A stretch of 64,000 bases of DNA from Clostridia bacterium (GTDB lineage: Bacteria > Bacillota > Clostridia > Oscillospirales > Acutalibacteraceae), in contig JAFQCT010000012.1 in assembly GCA_017399405.1 (NCBI GenBank), positions 329,667 through 393,666 on the forward strand. The letters run 5' to 3'. The notes under the pieces were generated by a model. That model ran no database searches. It was not told the DNA's origin and worked only from the letters and a program-made list of their open reading frames with translations. The position numbers and the translations under genes were made by a program. Shown piece by piece: positions 61,918 through 64,000 of the stretch. How positions within the stretch are numbered: position 1 is the stretch's first letter; every line of letters starts with the position of its first letter.

Positions 61918-64000
61918 ATTCACTTAATATGTCGGTTATAATTCGTGCAACTGTATCACTGTTTTCCGTTTGGAAATAGTGAGAGTCTGCATCAATATAA
62001 TAAACCTTATTAAAGTTGCTTGAACGAATTTTCCACAATCTTTCGGCATCCATATGATTCTTTGTAAATATATCCGTTTTACTGATTATTACAGATGTTT
62101 TTGCTTTAATAGGTTGTGCTAAAGTGTAAAAATATTCGGTCAAAAAGTCAGTGTCTTTACGGAATTTTTCTACCATTTCATATTTGTATTCCGTAGAGAA
62201 CTTTTCTATTGGTGCACCTGCTTTAATAAGTTTATGTTGAATTGACCGCTTGAAAGTATAATTCCAACCATTTCGTTTGTGTGGTTTTTCAGAAGGAATA
62301 AATCCAGCTGTGATATAGTTAGAAATTACAATGCCTTGTTTTTCAAGAATGTTTATAATCTGCATTGCAACCGCGGTACCGGCACAGTGAGAATATATAT
62401 TGATTTCTTTAGATTTTGCAAGAACAGCAATCTTTTCGGCAACTTTTTCACATTCTGCGTATGAATGTAAATAATCAACATAATAAAGGGAAAGTTCAGG
62501 TACAATTACTGATAAATCTTTTGTAAGTGCAGCAAATGCAGACGCATCACCACCGGCATAAGGGAATAAGATGAGTGCTTTTGTTGAAGTCGGAACATTT
62601 CTTAAAGTGTAGAAACCGTCACTATCAGGAATATTGCTCTCATCAATAAACTTTGCCAGTTTTTCAGGAGTTGGATTAGCAATAAAATCAGCAGCAGAAA
62701 TGTTTTTAAGTTCATTTTCTGATAAAATTGCAATCATATCGAGACTTGTACCGCCAAGTGCAAAGAAATTTTCATTTCTGCCTACAGACTCAACACCAAG
62801 AATATCCTTGAACAATACGCAAATCAATTTTTCTGTTTCAGTAACAGGAGCTTCTTTAATAGATGTATTGTCAAAAACAACATCAATATTTTTGAGTGCC
62901 TTTCGGTCAAGTTTACCACTTTGATTGAGAGGCATTTTTTCAATGAATTGGAACTTGCTTGGAACCATATAATGTGGCAATTTGTTTTCACAATGTTTCA
63001 AGATTTCATTAGTTGATGATTCATTACCACAACAGAAAGCTACAAGTACATCTTGTCCGTTATTTTCTTTTATTATAATTGCAACAGATTCAATGCCTGA
63101 AACTTCACTGATTACCTTTTCAATTTCCCCTAATTCAATTCTTTGACCGTTAAGTTTGATTTGGTTGTCCATTCTGCCTACATAACAGATTTGACCGTCT
63201 TCACGCCAATAAGCAAGGTCACCTGTTTTGTAGAGTCTACCTTCACCAAATGGGTTAGGTATGAACTTTTCGTTTGTTAATTGTTCGTTGTTAAGATAAC
63301 CTTGTCCAACATTAACACCGGCAATACAAAGTTCACCTGTAACTCCGATTGGTGTTGGATTTAAGTATTTGTCTATGATGTGTAACTGTGTATTGTAGAT
63401 AGGTTTACCAATAGGCACAGGGTCAATGTCAGTTGGTACACAATCATAGTAACTTACATCAACTGCACACTCAGTAGGACCATAAAGATTATGGAGTGTT
63501 ACTTTGTTGTAGTCATAGATATTGTAGAATCTGTTAATACTGTTAGCAGTTAATGCTTCACCTGAAAGGAACACATATTTTACACTATTGAATTTGTATT
63601 GTTCATCAGGATTGTTTTCAAGATATGTTAAGAACAATTCAAATACAGATGGAACAAAGTGTAAATGAGTAACCTTGTTCTTTTCTGTTTCTTGGAGTAT
63701 TTTAGCAGGTAAGAAATGTTCATCAGGTTTAGATGCACAAAGAGTTCTACCAGTAATACCCCACCAGAAGAGTTCCCATACAGAAACATCAAATGTGTAT
63801 GGCGTTTTTTGAAGTATTACATCATTATCTTCTAATGGATAGAAATTATGCATCCAAAGTATTCTGTTAATAGCAGATTTGTGAGAAATTTTTGCACCTT
63901 TAGGATTACCTGTACTACCTGATGTATAGATAACATAAGCAGTATCATTTTCATTTGCAAGGATTTCTGTTTCTTTTATTGTTTCTTTATTGTTAAGAAC
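61916..64000 (-). CDS. Nonribosomal peptide synthetase, C-terminal A-PCP-TE part
   Basis: The last module of an NRPS, open at the window edge; 694 residues are visible. Order: A domain from motif A3 (YTSGSTGNPKG, window residues 25-35), A4-A5 (YTFDVSVWELFW, NLYGPTE), A7-A8 (YKTGDLA, GQRIELGEIE) and A10 (NQSGKLDRKAL); PCP with carrier Ser in LGGTS (codon at 62744-62746); and a thioesterase beginning ILFPYAGGDASAF. Aligning by eye to GrsA, the pocket reads D-V-W-H-F-S-L-V-D-K, the serine code. The TE elbow is SHCAGT, with Cys (codon 62384-62386) in place of Ser; candidate Asp and His lie in KTDIF and DSHYF. No condensation domain is in view. Confidence 0.92.
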   Translation of the reverse strand, partial: VLNNKETIKETEILANENDTAYVIYTSGSTGNPKGAKISHKSAINRILWMHNFYPLEDNDVILQKTPYTFDVSVWELFWWGITGRTLCASKPDEHFLPAKILQETEKNKVTHLHFVPSVFELFLTYLENNPDEQYKFNSVKYVFLSGEALTANSINRFYNIYDYNKVTLHNLYGPTECAVDVSYYDCVPTDIDPVPIGKPIYNTQLHIIDKYLNPTPIGVTGELCIAGVNVGQGYLNNEQLTNEKFIPNPFGEGRLYKTGDLAYWREDGQICYVGRMDNQIKLNGQRIELGEIEKVISEVSGIESVAIIIKENNGQDVLVAFCCGNESSTNEILKHCENKLPHYMVPSKFQFIEKMPLNQSGKLDRKALKNIDVVFDNTSIKEAPVTETEKLICVLFKDILGVESVGRNENFFALGGTSLDMIAILSENELKNISAADFIANPTPEKLAKFIDESNIPDSDGFYTLRNVPTSTKALILFPYAGGDASAFAALTKDLSVIVPELSLYYVDYLHSYAECEKVAEKIAVLAKSKEINIYSHCAGTAVAMQIINILEKQGIVISNYITAGFIPSEKPHKRNGWNYTFKRSIQHKLIKAGAPIEKFSTEYKYEMVEKFRKDTDFLTEYFYTLAQPIKAKTSVIISKTDIFTKNHMDAERLWKIRSSNFNKVYYIDADSHYFQTENSDTVARIITDILSE

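Overview
The window is a chromosomal segment of an AT-rich, Gram-positive bacterium of the class Clostridia, most likely a gut Ruminococcaceae/Oscillospiraceae-type organism. Evidence is the Firmicutes-style origin cluster (rpmH-rnpA-yidD-yidC-jag to the left, dnaA-dnaN-S4-recF-remB-gyrB-gyrA to the right), the mnmG-rsmG-noc-parA-parB order, Shine-Dalgarno sites of the AGGAGG type, consensus sigma-A promoters, and secreted proteins with type I dockerins.

Layout. The origin lies near 30.7-31.1 kb and transcription diverges from it. Leftward on the minus strand come ribosome, membrane-insertion, tRNA-modification and chromosome-partition genes (30.7 to 21.8 kb), serS, two lipoproteins, then a block of large secreted cohesin-like and dockerin proteins (18 to 8.8 kb), then rny-ymdB, an orphan solute-binding lipoprotein, recG, a TIM-barrel protein and an esterase. 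At the left edge is the end of a CpsB-type phosphatase. Rightward are the replication genes, gyrBA, an LCP enzyme, a CPBP protease, tadA-mnmE and an Mrp ATPase (31 to 45 kb). Then come an AlkD-like gene with two membrane proteins, efp, an unusual Rnf-like D-E-A membrane module next to a DUF4015 glycoside hydrolase, a MecA-like adaptor, rpe, a DMT transporter with a GH43 enzyme, a MATE transporter, an FHA-FtsW-PBP cell-wall operon and an Lgt-like protein. The right edge holds the end of a nonribosomal peptide synthetase (A-PCP-TE).

Repeats are prominent. A family of short elements bounded by an inverted repeat related to CAAATTTGAGTTTGTCGGGG is scattered through the intergenic gaps with exchangeable hairpin cores. 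Two near-identical 265-bp copies in opposite orientation bracket the 8.8-9.8 kb cohesin-dockerin gene. A DUF559 nuclease gene is tightly bracketed by 49-bp inverted repeats built on the same plan as the element cores, with hairpin stems that differ in sequence but stay self-complementary.

Most notable: (1) the NRPS terminal module, with a pocket read as serine-specific and a thioesterase whose nucleophile is Cys, not Ser; (2) the DUF559/inverted-repeat unit; (3) an Rnf-like D-E-A trio without B, C or G nearby; (4) a long structured 5' leader before the 1868-residue dockerin protein that looks like a c-di-AMP riboswitch; (5) a 36-codon gene ending in Gly-Trp-Trp-Gly; (6) parS sites, one inside mnmG. 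All assignments are by eye. No database search was run. No tRNA, rRNA or CRISPR array was seen.
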